A DNA stretch of 64,000 bases, taken from positions 5,677,001 to 5,741,000 of the forward strand of contig NZ_CP160403.1 in the NCBI RefSeq assembly GCF_040782645.1, read 5' to 3'. Below, one piece after another: positions 25,546-34,981 of the stretch. This DNA is from Streptomyces sp. HUAS ZL42 (GTDB lineage: Bacteria; Actinomycetota; Actinomycetes; Streptomycetales; Streptomycetaceae). The translations under genes and the position numbers were made by a program. The notes under the pieces were generated by a model. That model saw only the letters and a program-made list of their open reading frames with translations. It searched no databases and was not told the origin of the DNA. How positions within the stretch are numbered: position 1 is the stretch's first letter; every line of letters starts with the position of its first letter.

Positions 25546-26876
25546 CGCGGACGTACTGGCTGGAGCACGCCTGGCTCGGCACCCACGTCGAGCCGGGCGT
25601 CGCCGTCGAGGTCGCGGACGGACGTGTCGCCGCCGTCCGCACGGACACGCCCACCCCGCCCCCCGGCGCCGAGATCCTCCGCGGACTGACGCTGCCGGGG
25701 CTGGCGAACGCCCACTCGCACGCCTTCCACCGCGCCCTGCGCGGCACCGTCCAGGTCGGCTCGGGCACCTTCTGGACCTGGCGCGAGGTCATGTACTCGG
25801 TCGCCGACAAGCTGACCCCGGAGACCTACCACGCGCTCGCCCGCGCGGTGTACGCGGAGATGGCCCTCGCCGGGATCAGCTGCGTCGGTGAGTTCCACTA
25901 CCTCCACCACGCCCCGGGCGGCACCCCTTACGCCGACCCCAACGCCATGGGCGAGGCCCTCCTTTCGGCAGCCGCCGACGCCGGTATCCGTATCACCCTC
26001 CTCGACACCGCGTATCTCTCCTCCGGCTTCGGACAGCCGCCCAACACCCATCAGCTCCGCTTCTCCGACGGGAGCGCCGAGGCCTGGGCCGAACGCTGTT
26101 CAGTTCTCAAGGAACGGGATCACGCGCGGATCGGGGCGGCCATCCACTCCGTGCGGGCCGTGCCCGCGAAGCAGCTGGCGACCGTCGCACACTGGGCCGA
26201 GGAGCGGCGGGCCCCGCTCCATGTGCACCTGTCCGAGCAGACCGCCGAGAACGACGCCTGCCGGGAGGCCCACGGGTGCACGCCCACGCAGCTTCTCGCC
26301 GAGCACGGGGTCCTGGGCCGCCGCACCACCGGCGTCCACAACACGCACCTCACCGACGAGGACATCGCGCTGATCGGCGGCACCGGCACGGGCACCTGCA
26401 TGTGCCCGACGACCGAGCGCGACCTCGCGGACGGCATCGGACCGGCCGCCGCCCTCCAGCGGGCCGGCTCCCCGCTCTCCCTCGGCTCCGACAGCCACGC
26501 CGTGATCGACCTGCTGGAGGAGGCGCGCGCGATGGAGCTCGACGAACGCCTGCGCACCCGCAGCCGCGGTCACTGGACGGCCGCGGCCCTGCTGCGGGCC
26601 GCCTCCGCCGACGGCCACACGGCCCTCGGCTGGCAGGACGCGGGCACCATCGAGCAGGGCGCGCTCGCCGACCTCACGACGATCGCGCTCGACTCGGTCA
26701 GAACGGCCGGGCCACTGCCCGGGCTCGGCGCCGAGACGGCCGTATTCGCCGCGACAGCAGCGGACGTACGGCACACGATCGTAGGAGGCCGGCACGTCGT
26801 ACGCGACGGGGCGCACACGCTCCTGCCGGATGTGCCACAGGCCCTCGCGCAGGCAGTCGAAGCCCTGCGCGCCTGA
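25542..26876 (+). CDS. hutF: Formimidoylglutamate deiminase
   Basis: 444-residue amidohydrolase that hydrolyses N-formimino-L-glutamate to N-formyl-L-glutamate and ammonia. Metal-site motifs are [11 protein letters not shown] (about residues 55-65), [11 protein letters not shown] (about 228), [11 protein letters not shown], and [16 protein letters not shown] with the catalytic Asp. The presence of hutF, rather than a formiminoglutamase, implies the five-enzyme Hut route through formylglutamate. GTG 25542 overlaps the preceding TGA (GTGA). Confidence 0.93.
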   Translation: MTRTYWLEHAWLGTHVEPGVAVEVADGRVAAVRTDTPTPPPGAEILRGLTLPGLANAHSHAFHRALRGTVQVGSGTFWTWREVMYSVADKLTPETYHALARAVYAEMALAGISCVGEFHYLHHAPGGTPYADPNAMGEALLSAAADAGIRITLLDTAYLSSGFGQPPNTHQLRFSDGSAEAWAERCSVLKERDHARIGAAIHSVRAVPAKQLATVAHWAEERRAPLHVHLSEQTAENDACREAHGCTPTQLLAEHGVLGRRTTGVHNTHLTDEDIALIGGTGTGTCMCPTTERDLADGIGPAAALQRAGSPLSLGSDSHAVIDLLEEARAMELDERLRTRSRGHWTAAALLRAASADGHTALGWQDAGTIEQGALADLTTIALDSVRTAGPLPGLGAETAVFAATAADVRHTIVGGRHVVRDGAHTLLPDVPQALAQAVEALRA

Positions 26877-26911
26877 CCACCGCCCCCCGCCAGGCCACGG
26901 ACAAGGACGCC

Positions 26912-28084
26912 ATGAGCAGCACCGTCATCACCAACATCGCCACGCTGGTCACCAACGACCCCTCCCTCGGTGACGGCTCTCCCCTCGGTCTGGTCCAGGA
27001 CGCGGCCGTCGTCATCGACAACGACCGCGTCGTGTGGACCGGTGAATCCAGGAAAGCACCCGCCACTGACAATCGGGTCGACGCCGACGGCCGGGCGGCC
27101 CTCCCGGGCTTCGTCGACTCCCACTCCCACCTGCTGTTCGCGGGCGACCGGACGCAGGAGTTCAACGCCCGCATGTCCGGTCTGGCCTACAGCGCGGGCG
27201 GCATCCGTACGACGGTCGCGGCGACGCGGGCCGCGACCGACGCCGACCTGGAGGCGAACCTCACCCGATACCTCACCGAGGCCCTCCTCCAGGGCACCAC
27301 CACCTTCGAGACGAAGTCCGGCTACGGCCTGACCGTCGAGGACGAGTCCCGCGCCCTGCGCATCGCCGCCGCCCACACCGACGAGGTCACCTACCTGGGC
27401 GCCCACATCGTGCCGCCCGACCACGCCGAGGACCCGGCCGCGTACGTCGCCCTCGTCACCGGCGAGATGCTCGACGCCTGCGCCCCGTACGCCCGTTGGA
27501 TCGACGTCTTCTGCGAGAAGGGCGCCTTCGACGGCGACCAGGCCCGCGCGATCCTCACCGCGGGCCGGGAGAGGGGCCTGCAACCGCGCATCCACGCCAA
27601 CCAGCTGTCGTACGGCCCGGGGGTGCAACTGGCGGTCGAACTGGACGCGGCCAGCGCCGACCACTGCACCCACCTCACCGACACCGACGTGGACGCCCTC
27701 GCGAACAGCCGTACCGTCGCGACCCTCCTGCCCGGCGCCGAGTTCTCCACCCGCGCCGAGTGGCCGAACGCCCGCCGCCTCCTCGACTCGGGCGTCACGG
27801 TCGCCCTCTCCACGGACTGCAACCCGGGCTCGTCCTTCACCTCGTCCATGCCCTTCTGCATCGCGCTCGCCGTACGGGACATGAGAATGACCCCCGACGA
27901 GGCCGTCTGGTCGGCGACGGCAGGCGGAGCCGCCGCCCTCCGCCGCCGCGACGTCGGCCGCATCGAACCCGGCGCCTACGCCGACCTGATGCTCCTGGAC
28001 GCCCCGAGCCACGTCCACCTGGCCTACCGACCGGGCGTCCCGCTGGTGTCGGGGGTGTGGCGGAGGGGCGTACGGGTCGTCTGA
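26912..28084 (+). CDS. hutI: Imidazolonepropionase
   Basis: 390-residue amidohydrolase that opens 4-imidazolone-5-propionate to N-formimino-glutamate. Motifs: [15 protein letters not shown] (metal-binding HxH), [41 protein letters not shown] and [20 protein letters not shown] 26912 follows AAGGACGCC. A 35-base gap separates it from hutF, so it is the last gene of the hut operon. It converges with the zinc-finger/ricin protein 33 bases later. Confidence 0.95.
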   Translation: MSSTVITNIATLVTNDPSLGDGSPLGLVQDAAVVIDNDRVVWTGESRKAPATDNRVDADGRAALPGFVDSHSHLLFAGDRTQEFNARMSGLAYSAGGIRTTVAATRAATDADLEANLTRYLTEALLQGTTTFETKSGYGLTVEDESRALRIAAAHTDEVTYLGAHIVPPDHAEDPAAYVALVTGEMLDACAPYARWIDVFCEKGAFDGDQARAILTAGRERGLQPRIHANQLSYGPGVQLAVELDAASADHCTHLTDTDVDALANSRTVATLLPGAEFSTRAEWPNARRLLDSGVTVALSTDCNPGSSFTSSMPFCIALAVRDMRMTPDEAVWSATAGGAAALRRRDVGRIEPGAYADLMLLDAPSHVHLAYRPGVPLVSGVWRRGVRVV

Positions 28085-28117
28085 TCCCTTGGATTCCGAC
28101 GCGCCGGACGGGCGGGG

Positions 28118-29659
28118 TCAGGCCGCCCCCGCCCGCCAACGCTGCTCCCTGTCTCCGTTCAGCGACTCCAGCGACACCCAGTCGCCCCCGTTCTCGGGCG
28201 TCACCGCCGTCTCGATCGCGATCGCCGGGCGGATCGCGCCGTCGTCGTCCACGACGAACTTGAGGTTCTGGCCGTTGCGTCCCTCCACCGAGGCACACGT
28301 CCAGATCCCGACGCCCCTGTCCGTCGAACCCCGGCTGTCCAGGCAGTAGTCGGGATCGGCGTACGACTGCAGCACACCGCGCGCGGAGTCGACCCGCCAG
28401 CGCTGGGTGCGTGACGCGGTGCAGGGGGTCGTGACGACGTCGGTCCCGTTGAAGAAGGCGCCGGCCACGTCCAGGCACAGTCCCGAGCCGACGTTCACTA
28501 CCTGGGCGTACGTGCTGTTCGGCGGGTGTGTCGGGGAGGGCGTGGGAGAGGGCGGTGCCTTCGGGCGTGAGGTGCGCGCCGGGGCGGAAGTCCGGGACGG
28601 GGACGGAGACTTGGAGGACAGCGAAGGCGAGGGACTGGCCGACACCGTTTCTGTCACGGTCACTGACACCGTCGGCGGAGTCACCGGCGTGCCGACCGAA
28701 CTCACCGGGTCCCGCGACGGCGAAGCACCGCCCTGCGACAACAGCAAGAACGCCAGCGGAGCCAGCGCCACACCGAGCGCCGCCGAGACGAGGACGGCGC
28801 GGCGCCGGTACGGCGGCCAGGTCGCGGCCGCCGCAAGGTCATCGTCGTCCCACTCACCCGAGGGGTCGTCCGCGACGTACGCCGAGCCAGCCCAGGGCAG
28901 CAACCCTTCCGCCAGCGCCGTACGCGGCGCGTTGTGGAGGGCGGACAGCTCCTCGTACGCCGCCGTACAGTGCGGGCAGTGCGCCATGTGGGCGTGCAGG
29001 TCGGCGCTGTCGCGGGGACTGTCCGGGCGTACCGACTCCTCGATGAGGCGGCGGAAGTCGCGGCAGTCGGGGTCGGTGGAGGCGGCGAGACGGGAGCGCA
29101 GGCAGGCCTGGCCCAACTGATGGAGTGCCTGGTCCACTCCGTACGTCACGTCTTCGCGGGTCAGGCCGAGGAAACCGGCCGTCCGTTCCACCGGCTCCCG
29201 GTCCACGAGCGCGTACCAGATCAGGCCCTGTGTGCGGGAGGCGATGGACTCGTACGCAGCGAGCATCGGCGCGGCGGGGCCGGCGGTGCCCGCCGCGTTG
29301 AGGACCAGCAGCAGGCCGGAGTCCAGGCCCACAGCCCGCTCGCCCGTGGCCCACGATGCGGCCAACCGCCAGGTCGTCAGCAGCAGTTGGTGGCGCCAGG
29401 GGACCCGGGGCTCGATGCCGCGCCCCGTCTCCCGGGCCGTGAGCGTGAACGCCTGGGCCGCCAACTGCCGTGCTGCCGACTCGCCCGAGGTGCACAGGCG
29501 CGCATAGGCGAGCACGGCCGCGCGGTGGCGTGCGCGGAGTTCCTGGAGTGCGGAGTACGCGTCGGCGGTGTTGGCGTGCAGCAATTCGCTGAGCCGCGCG
29601 TCCGACGTGCCCGCTTCGACCCCACGACCACAGTCCGTGCCGTCGTCGGCCCGAGCCAT
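28118..29659 (-). CDS. Sigma-70-like / zinc-finger / ricin-B lectin membrane fusion protein
   Basis: 513 residues with an unusual order. An N-terminal helical region (about 1-200) resembles ECF sigma regions 2 and 4 (for example LTREDVTYGVDQALHQLGQA). A putative anti-sigma zinc finger follows with HMAHCPHC (about 222-230). Then come one membrane segment (about 282-303), a Ser/Thr/Pro-rich linker, and a C-terminal ricin-B carbohydrate-binding domain (about 375-513) with repeated QxW elements (QRWRVDS, QRWRAG). The lectin is presumably extracellular and the sigma-like part cytoplasmic. It lies directly downstream of sigI on the same strand. ATG 29659 has AAGGAGG upstream. Sugar sensing by the lectin is inference. 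Confidence 0.75.
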   Translation of the reverse strand: MARADDGTDCGRGVEAGTSDARLSELLHANTADAYSALQELRARHRAAVLAYARLCTSGESAARQLAAQAFTLTARETGRGIEPRVPWRHQLLLTTWRLAASWATGERAVGLDSGLLLVLNAAGTAGPAAPMLAAYESIASRTQGLIWYALVDREPVERTAGFLGLTREDVTYGVDQALHQLGQACLRSRLAASTDPDCRDFRRLIEESVRPDSPRDSADLHAHMAHCPHCTAAYEELSALHNAPRTALAEGLLPWAGSAYVADDPSGEWDDDDLAAAATWPPYRRRAVLVSAALGVALAPLAFLLLSQGGASPSRDPVSSVGTPVTPPTVSVTVTETVSASPSPSLSSKSPSPSRTSAPARTSRPKAPPSPTPSPTHPPNSTYAQVVNVGSGLCLDVAGAFFNGTDVVTTPCTASRTQRWRVDSARGVLQSYADPDYCLDSRGSTDRGVGIWTCASVEGRNGQNLKFVVDDDGAIRPAIAIETAVTPENGGDWVSLESLNGDREQRWRAGAA

Positions 29660-29697
29660 CCACCCGCCTCCTTGCAGCAGCGCGGCCCGCCGGAACG

Positions 29698-29717
29698 CAT
29701 ACCTACCGGCGGGTATG
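29698..29717. promoter_or_regulatory. Inverted repeat CATACC-N8-GGTATG upstream of the sigma-like/ricin gene
   Basis: Perfect 6-bp arms, 38 bases before the minus-strand ATG at 29659. Just beyond lies a second inverted repeat, GGAAAC (29737-29742) and GTTTCC (29756-29761). Both are candidate operators in the sigI-ricin gap. Confidence 0.35.
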
Positions 29718-29760
29718 ACGGCTCATAGTGGAGGAAGGAAACCCATGGGGAAAGAGTTTC

Positions 29761-29809
29761 CGTGGGTAACCCATGGGACCCGTGCAACCCATCCAGCCCG
29801 TGCAACCCA
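29761..29809. repeat. Three direct repeats of the type CGTG..AACCCA
   Basis: CCCGTGCAACCCA occurs exactly at 29779-29791 and 29797-29809. A looser copy, CGTGGGTAACCCA, is at 29761-29773. Spacing is 18-20 bases. They lie between the sigI stop and the downstream gene. Confidence 0.6.
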
Positions 29810-29835
29810 CGAAGGGCCCGACCGGGGGACGGCCG

Positions 29836-30756
29836 TCATTCCTCGATCGTCAGTCCCTTCCGCAACCGCACCAGCGTCCGCGACAGCAGCCGCGACACAT
29901 GCATCTGCGAGATGCCGAGCTCGTCGCCTATCTCCGACTGGGTCATGTTGGCGACGAAGCGGAGGGAGAGGATCTGCCGGTCCCGGGGCGGCAGTTCGGC
30001 GATGAGGGGCTTCAACGACTCGACGTACTCGATGCCTTCGAGGTCGTGGTCCTCGTAGCCGATGCGGTCGGCCAGCGCACCCTCCGCGTCGTCCTCCTCC
30101 GGCTGCGCGTCCAGGGAGGAGGCCGTGTAGGCGTTGGACGCCGCCATGCCCTCGACCACCTCGTCGTTCGAGAGGCCCAGGCGCTCCGCCAGTTCCCCGA
30201 CCGTGGGCGCCCGGTCGAGCTGCTGGGCCAGTTCGTCGCCGGCCTTGGCCAGGTCGAGCCGGAGTTCCTGCAGCCGGCGCGGGACGCGCACGGACCACGA
30301 GGTGTCGCGGAAGAAGCGCTTGATCTCGCCGACGATGGTCGGCATCGCGAAGGTGGGGAACTCGACGTTGCGGCTCAGCTCGAAGCGGTCGATCGCCTTG
30401 ATCAGGCCGATCGTGCCGACCTGGATGATGTCCTCCATCGGCTCGCTGCGGGAGCGGAAGCGGGAGGCGGCGAACTTGACCAGGGCGAGGTTGAGTTCGA
30501 CGAGCGTGTTCCGTACGTACGAGTACTCGTGGGTGCCTTCCTCGAGGGACTCCAGCCGCTCGAAGAGGGTCTTGGACAGGGCCCGTGCGTCGACGGGACC
30601 GACCTCGTCGTACGGGGGGATCTCCGGAAGCCCGGCGAGTACGTCGTCCTGTTCGGTGACTGCCTCGTGGCGGGTCCGCTCGATGGGATCCAGATGTTCC
30701 GGAGGGGGTGTCGACGTCGCCCTCTGGGTATGCGATGCGTCGAGCCGGGGTGACAT
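29836..30756 (-). CDS. sigI: RNA polymerase sigma factor, SigB/F/G group (SigI-like)
   Basis: 306-residue sigma factor lacking region 1.1. Region 2 includes MEDIIQVGTIGLIKAIDRFE and FPTFAMPTIVGEIKRFFRD, region 3 APTVGELAERLGLSNDEVVE, and region 4 MTQSEIGDELGISQMHVSRL. It directs RNA polymerase to stress promoters and is held by an anti-sigma kinase. The divergent STAS and ATPase genes (31006-32152) match the ArsI/PrsI pair described for S. coelicolor SigI, so I use that name. Of three clustered ATGs I chose 30756, which has GGAGG five bases upstream. Another SigB/F/G paralogue cannot be excluded. Confidence 0.88.
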   Translation of the reverse strand: MSPRLDASHTQRATSTPPPEHLDPIERTRHEAVTEQDDVLAGLPEIPPYDEVGPVDARALSKTLFERLESLEEGTHEYSYVRNTLVELNLALVKFAASRFRSRSEPMEDIIQVGTIGLIKAIDRFELSRNVEFPTFAMPTIVGEIKRFFRDTSWSVRVPRRLQELRLDLAKAGDELAQQLDRAPTVGELAERLGLSNDEVVEGMAASNAYTASSLDAQPEEDDAEGALADRIGYEDHDLEGIEYVESLKPLIAELPPRDRQILSLRFVANMTQSEIGDELGISQMHVSRLLSRTLVRLRKGLTIEE

Positions 30757-31005
30757 GATGTCCTCCATCGTTCTCGGCATATGGCTGCCGAAGCCAGTTT
30801 GTGCACTGCGGTGTGCGGCGCCTCCAAAGCCGGCCGTGTCGGGTACGTGTCCTTACTAGCCCTACCCGCTTCTCCGAGCCCGCCGCAAGTGCGTTTACAT
30901 GGCAAATGTCCCTTTTTGGGCGGTTGTTCGAGCCTTTGAGTGTGTGAGGAAGGCGTAGGGTTCCAGTGCGTACGTCAGCAGCCACGACCTCGGGAGAGAG
31001 ACGGC

Positions 31006-31383
31006 ATGGACCACGGGACGGTCGGCAGCGCACAGTCGGGCCGACTTCTGGTGGAGGTGCGGGAAGAGGGCTCCAATGCCGTCGTGACCCCCGCGGGTGA
31101 GCTCGATCACCACACCGCCGATCTGTTGCGTGAACCACTCGAGGACTGCCTCGCCAAGGGCTTCAGCCGGCTGGTCGTCGACTGTTCGCGGCTGGAGTTC
31201 TGTGACTCCACGGGGCTCAACGTGCTGCTCGGAGCCCGGCTGAAGGCGGAGGCCGCCGGTGGCGGAGTCCATCTCGCCGGGATGCTGCCCGTGGTGGCGC
31301 GTGTGTTCGAGATCACGGGAGCCGAGGCGGTCTTCACCGTCCACGACACGGTCGGGGCGGCTCTGCGCGACGACGCCGGCTGA
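31006..31383 (+). CDS. arsI: Anti-sigma factor antagonist (STAS domain)
   Basis: 125 residues forming one STAS domain: NAVVTPAGELDHHTADLLRE, then LVVDCSRLEFCDSTGLNVLL. The Ser in DSTGLN is the residue normally phosphorylated by the anti-sigma kinase. In the unphosphorylated form it binds the anti-sigma factor and frees the sigma factor. ATG 31006 follows GGGAGAGAG. It is divergent from sigI and about 250 bases upstream of the ATPase gene, as expected for the ArsI/PrsI pair. Confidence 0.88.
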   Translation: MDHGTVGSAQSGRLLVEVREEGSNAVVTPAGELDHHTADLLREPLEDCLAKGFSRLVVDCSRLEFCDSTGLNVLLGARLKAEAAGGGVHLAGMLPVVARVFEITGAEAVFTVHDTVGAALRDDAG

Positions 31384-31636
31384 CCCCGCGGCACCTCGTC
31401 CCGGTGGCCACAGCCGTTGACCGGCGCTTCCCGGACATCGCGCCGACCGCGCCGAAAAGGGGGGTGTTCTGCCGGTTCGGTCGGGCAGGAGACATCCTGA
31501 ACATGTCGGCCGACGAAAACGGCGGGGCCGCGAGGGGCGGAAATGGGGAACCAGCGGTGACGGGCGCGCCGTGGATCTACGTACTGAGTACTGACTCTTG
31601 AATCGTGAACTGGTGAATCGGTGAGGTGAAGCGCTG

Positions 31637-32152
31637 ATGAGCACCACCCGGCCTATCTCGCCGGGCTCCCCGGAGCCCAGCGGCGCTTCCGGGGTGCCCG
31701 AGGGGGGTGAGGCCGTGCCGTCCACCGAGGGTCGGCCCGAGGACCGGCAGGTGCGCAGGCTGAGCTTGGACGGCCGGAGCGGTGTGGTCCCGCTCGCCCG
31801 CGACTTCGCCCGCCAGGCCCTGTACGCGTGGGGCTGGCTGCCCGCCGCCACGGCCGACCAGCGGGCCGCCGCCGAGGACGTGCTGCTCGTCGTCTCCGAA
31901 CTGGTCACCAACGCCTGCCTGCACGCCGAGGGGCCGGACGAGCTGTGGCTCGGCTGTGACAAGAAGGTGATCCGCATCGAGGTCTCCGACCGCGGCACAG
32001 GCCGGCCGGCCCCGCGCACCCCGCACCGCGCCGGGCGCCCCGGTGGGCACGGCATGTTCATCGTCCAGCGCCTGTGCCTGGACTGGGGCGTGGTGCGGAC
32101 CGCCGGGACGGCGGGCAAGACGGTGTGGGCGGAACTGGGCGCACCGGCGTAG
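31637..32152 (+). CDS. prsI: Anti-sigma factor, HATPase_c serine kinase
   Basis: 171 residues. A disordered Pro/Ser/Gly N-terminus (about 1-40) precedes a GHKL ATPase domain with N-box ELVTNACLHAEGP, G1 box VSDRGTGRP and G2 box GGHGMFIVQRL. Such RsbW/SpoIIAB-type proteins bind their sigma factor and phosphorylate the STAS antagonist. ATG 31637 has GAGGTGAAG upstream. Pairing with the adjacent STAS protein and SigI is supported by gene order. Confidence 0.87.
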   Translation: MSTTRPISPGSPEPSGASGVPEGGEAVPSTEGRPEDRQVRRLSLDGRSGVVPLARDFARQALYAWGWLPAATADQRAAAEDVLLVVSELVTNACLHAEGPDELWLGCDKKVIRIEVSDRGTGRPAPRTPHRAGRPGGHGMFIVQRLCLDWGVVRTAGTAGKTVWAELGAPA

Positions 32153-32357
32153 GAAACGCCGGGTTGCCGCGGGGCGGCACCCGATCATCCTCCGTGCTGC
32201 TGTTACCGAGGGTCACTCCGGTGGCCGGTCCTCCACTCGAACCCCCTTTCCCGCACGCCGGATCCCCACAACTCCGGCGTGCGCTGTGTCTTCCCTCCTC
32301 ACGGCCCCGGGCGTACCTTGACGGCCGATCTGATGTGCCGTCAGGAATGAGGGGACC

Positions 32358-33041
32358 GTGTCGAAGCAGAAGCGAACCGCCGCGCTCGCGTCCGCCGCGG
32401 CCCTGGCCGGCGCGGTGGTGCTGATGGCCGCCCCCGCAGCCCGGGCCGAGGTCGTCGACGTCAACTACGCCTGCAAGACGCCCATCGGCGACAAGAGCGC
32501 CGTCTCGCCCATCGACATCAAGGGCGTCAAGAGCGGCAGCGGCTACAAGATCACCATGTCCTGGCAGAAGGGCGTCTCGTCCAGCCCGGTCGAACTGGGC
32601 AAGGGCGCGATGAAACCGAGCGCCACCATCAAGCTGGGCGGAGCCGACAGCGGCACGATGACCGTCTCCGGCCCCGCCAACCAGGAAGCCATACCCGCCG
32701 ACACCCCCATCAAAATCAACGACTTGACGGGCACCTACACCCCCAAGAAGACCGGCAAGGTCACCTTCACGGCCGCCGTGCTCACCATCAAGGCCCTCGG
32801 TACGACCACCACCTGCACGCCCACCAACAGCCCGGGCCCGTCGCTGAAGCTCGACGTCACGGCCGCGGGCGGCGGCTCGGGCGGCACCACCCAGAGCGGC
32901 TCCGGCGGGGAGCTCCCGCAGACCGGCCCCGAGGACTCGGCGATCGCCCTGGGCACCCTCGGCGGCACGGTCCTGCTCGCGGGTGCGGCCGGCGCGCTGT
33001 GGCTGACGAGGCGGAACCAGGCGGCGCGCGTACGCCGCTGA
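32358..33041 (+). CDS. Secreted cell-wall protein with LPQTG-type sorting signal
   Basis: 227 residues. A signal peptide (AALAGAVVLMAAPAARA, cut near residue 30) leads to a single ~135-residue domain. This begins VDVNYACKTPIGDKSAVSPI and ends IKALGTTTTCTP, with cysteines at both ends that probably form a disulfide. A Gly/Ser linker precedes LPQTG, a hydrophobic span and a basic tail (RRNQAARVRR), the layout of a sortase substrate. The same domain occurs twice in the protein at 34978-36309. GTG 32358 has AGGGGACC upstream. First gene of a four-gene surface operon; no sortase is in the window. Confidence 0.8.
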   Translation: MSKQKRTAALASAAALAGAVVLMAAPAARAEVVDVNYACKTPIGDKSAVSPIDIKGVKSGSGYKITMSWQKGVSSSPVELGKGAMKPSATIKLGGADSGTMTVSGPANQEAIPADTPIKINDLTGTYTPKKTGKVTFTAAVLTIKALGTTTTCTPTNSPGPSLKLDVTAAGGGSGGTTQSGSGGELPQTGPEDSAIALGTLGGTVLLAGAAGALWLTRRNQAARVRR

Positions 33042-33068
33042 CATCCCGCACGACCGTTGGAGCCGCCG

Positions 33069-33905
33069 ATGTCGTCTGCCGTCCGTGTCCTGTTCGTGTC
33101 CCTCCTGGCCGTGCTGGCCGCCGCGCCCGCCGCGACGGCCGCCGACGGCTGGTCCCTCGCGCCCTCCGGCTCCGGCCGCCCGTCCTTCTACGCAGAGGGC
33201 GCGCCCGGGACGGTCCTGCAGGACACGGTGTCCGTGACCAACCTGGGTTCGGAGCCGGTCACCTTACAGCTGCGCGGCGCCGGCCTGCCCCTCACCTTCG
33301 CCGAACAGGAGATCGGCGTCCCCGCCCGCACCCGGGCCGACGTCCCCTTCACGGTGACCGTCCCGGAGGGAACAGCGGACCGTGCGGGCACGATCGTCGC
33401 GCGGGACGGCGACGGTCGTACGGCCACCGTCCGGATCCTCCTGCGGGCCGGCGGACCCGCGCTGTCCGCGCTGACCGTCGAGCACGTCGCCGTGCGCGGC
33501 GACCGCATCACGTACGACCTGGTCAACCGCGGCACCACGACCCTCACGCCCATGCTCGCGGTCCGCGCGGACGGCGTCCTCGGCACGGTCCTCGACCGCG
33601 CCCCGCGCTCCCTGCCCGTCGAACTTCCGCCCGGCCGCCGCCTGGAACTCAGCGAGCCCTGGCCCGGCCGGCCCGCCCTGGACGCGGTCGACGTACGGCT
33701 GACGGTCACGGCGGCGGGCGGGGCGCACGACACGGCCACGGCGTCGGCGCGGTTCGTGCCGTGGGGTGCGGTTGCGGGGTTGGGGAGCCCGCTGGCGGCG
33801 GGCGGCGCCCTGTTCGCCGTACGACGTCGAAGGCGCCGTACGGCAGGCGGCCCTGTGGCCGAACACCCCAGTGCCGAAGCCGAGTTGACGGGAGCGACGA
33901 CGTGA
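33069..33905 (+). CDS. Secreted membrane-anchored protein resembling WxL-interacting (DUF916-like) domains
   Basis: 278 residues. The signal peptide (FVSLLAVLAAAPAATAADG) is followed by an Ig-like beta domain with SFYAEGAPGTVLQDTVSVTN and TLQLRGAG, then a second beta domain. A C-terminal hydrophobic span and an Arg-rich stop (VRRRRRRTAGG) put the domains outside the cell. The pattern recalls the peptidoglycan-binding DUF916 proteins that accompany WxL surface proteins. Codon 66 (33264-33266) is TTA, read only by the bldA tRNA in Streptomyces, so translation is probably development-dependent. ATG 33069 is 27 bases after the preceding gene. Confidence 0.75.
   Translation: MSSAVRVLFVSLLAVLAAAPAATAADGWSLAPSGSGRPSFYAEGAPGTVLQDTVSVTNLGSEPVTLQLRGAGLPLTFAEQEIGVPARTRADVPFTVTVPEGTADRAGTIVARDGDGRTATVRILLRAGGPALSALTVEHVAVRGDRITYDLVNRGTTTLTPMLAVRADGVLGTVLDRAPRSLPVELPPGRRLELSEPWPGRPALDAVDVRLTVTAAGGAHDTATASARFVPWGAVAGLGSPLAAGGALFAVRRRRRRTAGGPVAEHPSAEAELTGATT
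33264..33266 (+). promoter_or_regulatory. In-frame TTA leucine codon (bldA-dependent)
   Basis: The only TTA codon I found in frame in any gene of this window, in GTC ACC TTA CAG CTG. In Streptomyces TTA codons are decoded by the developmentally controlled bldA tRNA, so this codon may delay expression of the surface operon's second gene. Confidence 0.8.
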
Positions 33906-34981
33906 GCGGCAGACTGCGGATACCCGCGCTGATCGCGGTGCTCGCGCTGCTCCTGCTGCCCTTTCCGGGCACGGCTGCGGCGGACGGCCCGACCGTGAAG
34001 CTCTCCAAGTCCCAGGCGGGCACGGGCGGTTCGGTCACCGTCAGCGGAACCGGCTGGCGGCCGAACGCGCTGCTGATGATGCTGATCTGCGGGCAGTCCG
34101 TACCGTCCCGGGGCGTGCCCGGCGGCACCAACTCCTGCGCCAACGCCGACGGCCGGGCCGTCACGACCGACGCCAAGGGCCGCTTCAACAAGGACCTGCC
34201 GGTCGCCGAACCGCCGGTGCCGTGCCCGTGCGTGGTGCACGTCGCCACGGTGACCGGGGCGAAGGCCCAGGCCGACGCGGTCTTCATGGTGGCCGGACAC
34301 GCCGTCGAACCGCTGCCCGGGGAGTCGGCCGACGGGCGGCTGTCGATCCTGATGGACACCCGGCTCGACGGGTCGAGCGGCCTGCTGACCTGGTTCGGCG
34401 CACCGCCCTCGCGCACCCTCGTCTTCACCGCCGGCAATGTCGGCACCGAGGCGATCAAGAACCCTGTCTTCCAAGTGGGGACCTCCCACGGCGTGTTCGC
34501 CCCTGAGTGGGAGGACCAGCAGTGGCGCGGCACCCTCGAACCCGGCAAGAAGGCACAGATCAGGCTGCCCGTCGGGCTGGCGGCCGGGGCGCACGGCGAC
34601 TACACCGTGTCGCTTGAGTACGGCGGCAGGGTCCTCGCCGAGCAGCCGTGGGGCGTCGGTCGCCCCTGGGGTGTGACCCTGTTCTGGATCCTGGTCTGCC
34701 TGGTGGTTCCGGCCGCCCTGTTCCGCGTCGGGATGGCCGTCGTGGACCGGGTACGGCCGCGCACGGCGGGCGGTATCCGGCACCGCGGGCTGCGCCTGCC
34801 CGCCTTCACCGTGCGTCTGCCGAAGCCCTCGGGGGCTCAGGAGCAGACGCCTCCAACGACCTCGACCCTGCCGTGGTTCACCCCGGACGCCGATCCGGGC
34901 ACGGCCGGTGGTCGGCTCTCCGCACCGCACGACGACAGTCCGACGAGTCCCACGACTCCCACCAGGAAGGGATCCACGTGA
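33902..34981 (+). CDS. Secreted membrane-anchored beta-sandwich protein (neocarzinostatin-like domain)
   Basis: 359 residues. A signal peptide (ALIAVLALLLLPFPGTAAA) is followed by an Ig-like domain (VKLSKSQAGTGGSVTVSGTG, about 33-130) reminiscent of the neocarzinostatin fold, with conserved Cys pairs. A second beta domain (about 140-250) comes next, then a membrane span near 263-285 and a long Pro/Thr-rich cytoplasmic tail. GTG 33902 overlaps the previous TGA (GTGA), and the gene overlaps the next start by four bases. Likely acts with its neighbours at the cell surface; exact role unknown. Confidence 0.72.
   Translation: MSGRLRIPALIAVLALLLLPFPGTAAADGPTVKLSKSQAGTGGSVTVSGTGWRPNALLMMLICGQSVPSRGVPGGTNSCANADGRAVTTDAKGRFNKDLPVAEPPVPCPCVVHVATVTGAKAQADAVFMVAGHAVEPLPGESADGRLSILMDTRLDGSSGLLTWFGAPPSRTLVFTAGNVGTEAIKNPVFQVGTSHGVFAPEWEDQQWRGTLEPGKKAQIRLPVGLAAGAHGDYTVSLEYGGRVLAEQPWGVGRPWGVTLFWILVCLVVPAALFRVGMAVVDRVRPRTAGGIRHRGLRLPAFTVRLPKPSGAQEQTPPTTSTLPWFTPDADPGTAGGRLSAPHDDSPTSPTTPTRKGST

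Noticed and set aside
30757..31005. SigB-type promoters (GTTT / GGGTA) in the sigI-arsI gap
   Set aside because: GGGTAG occurs on the minus strand near 30866, but no -35 box lies at the right distance.
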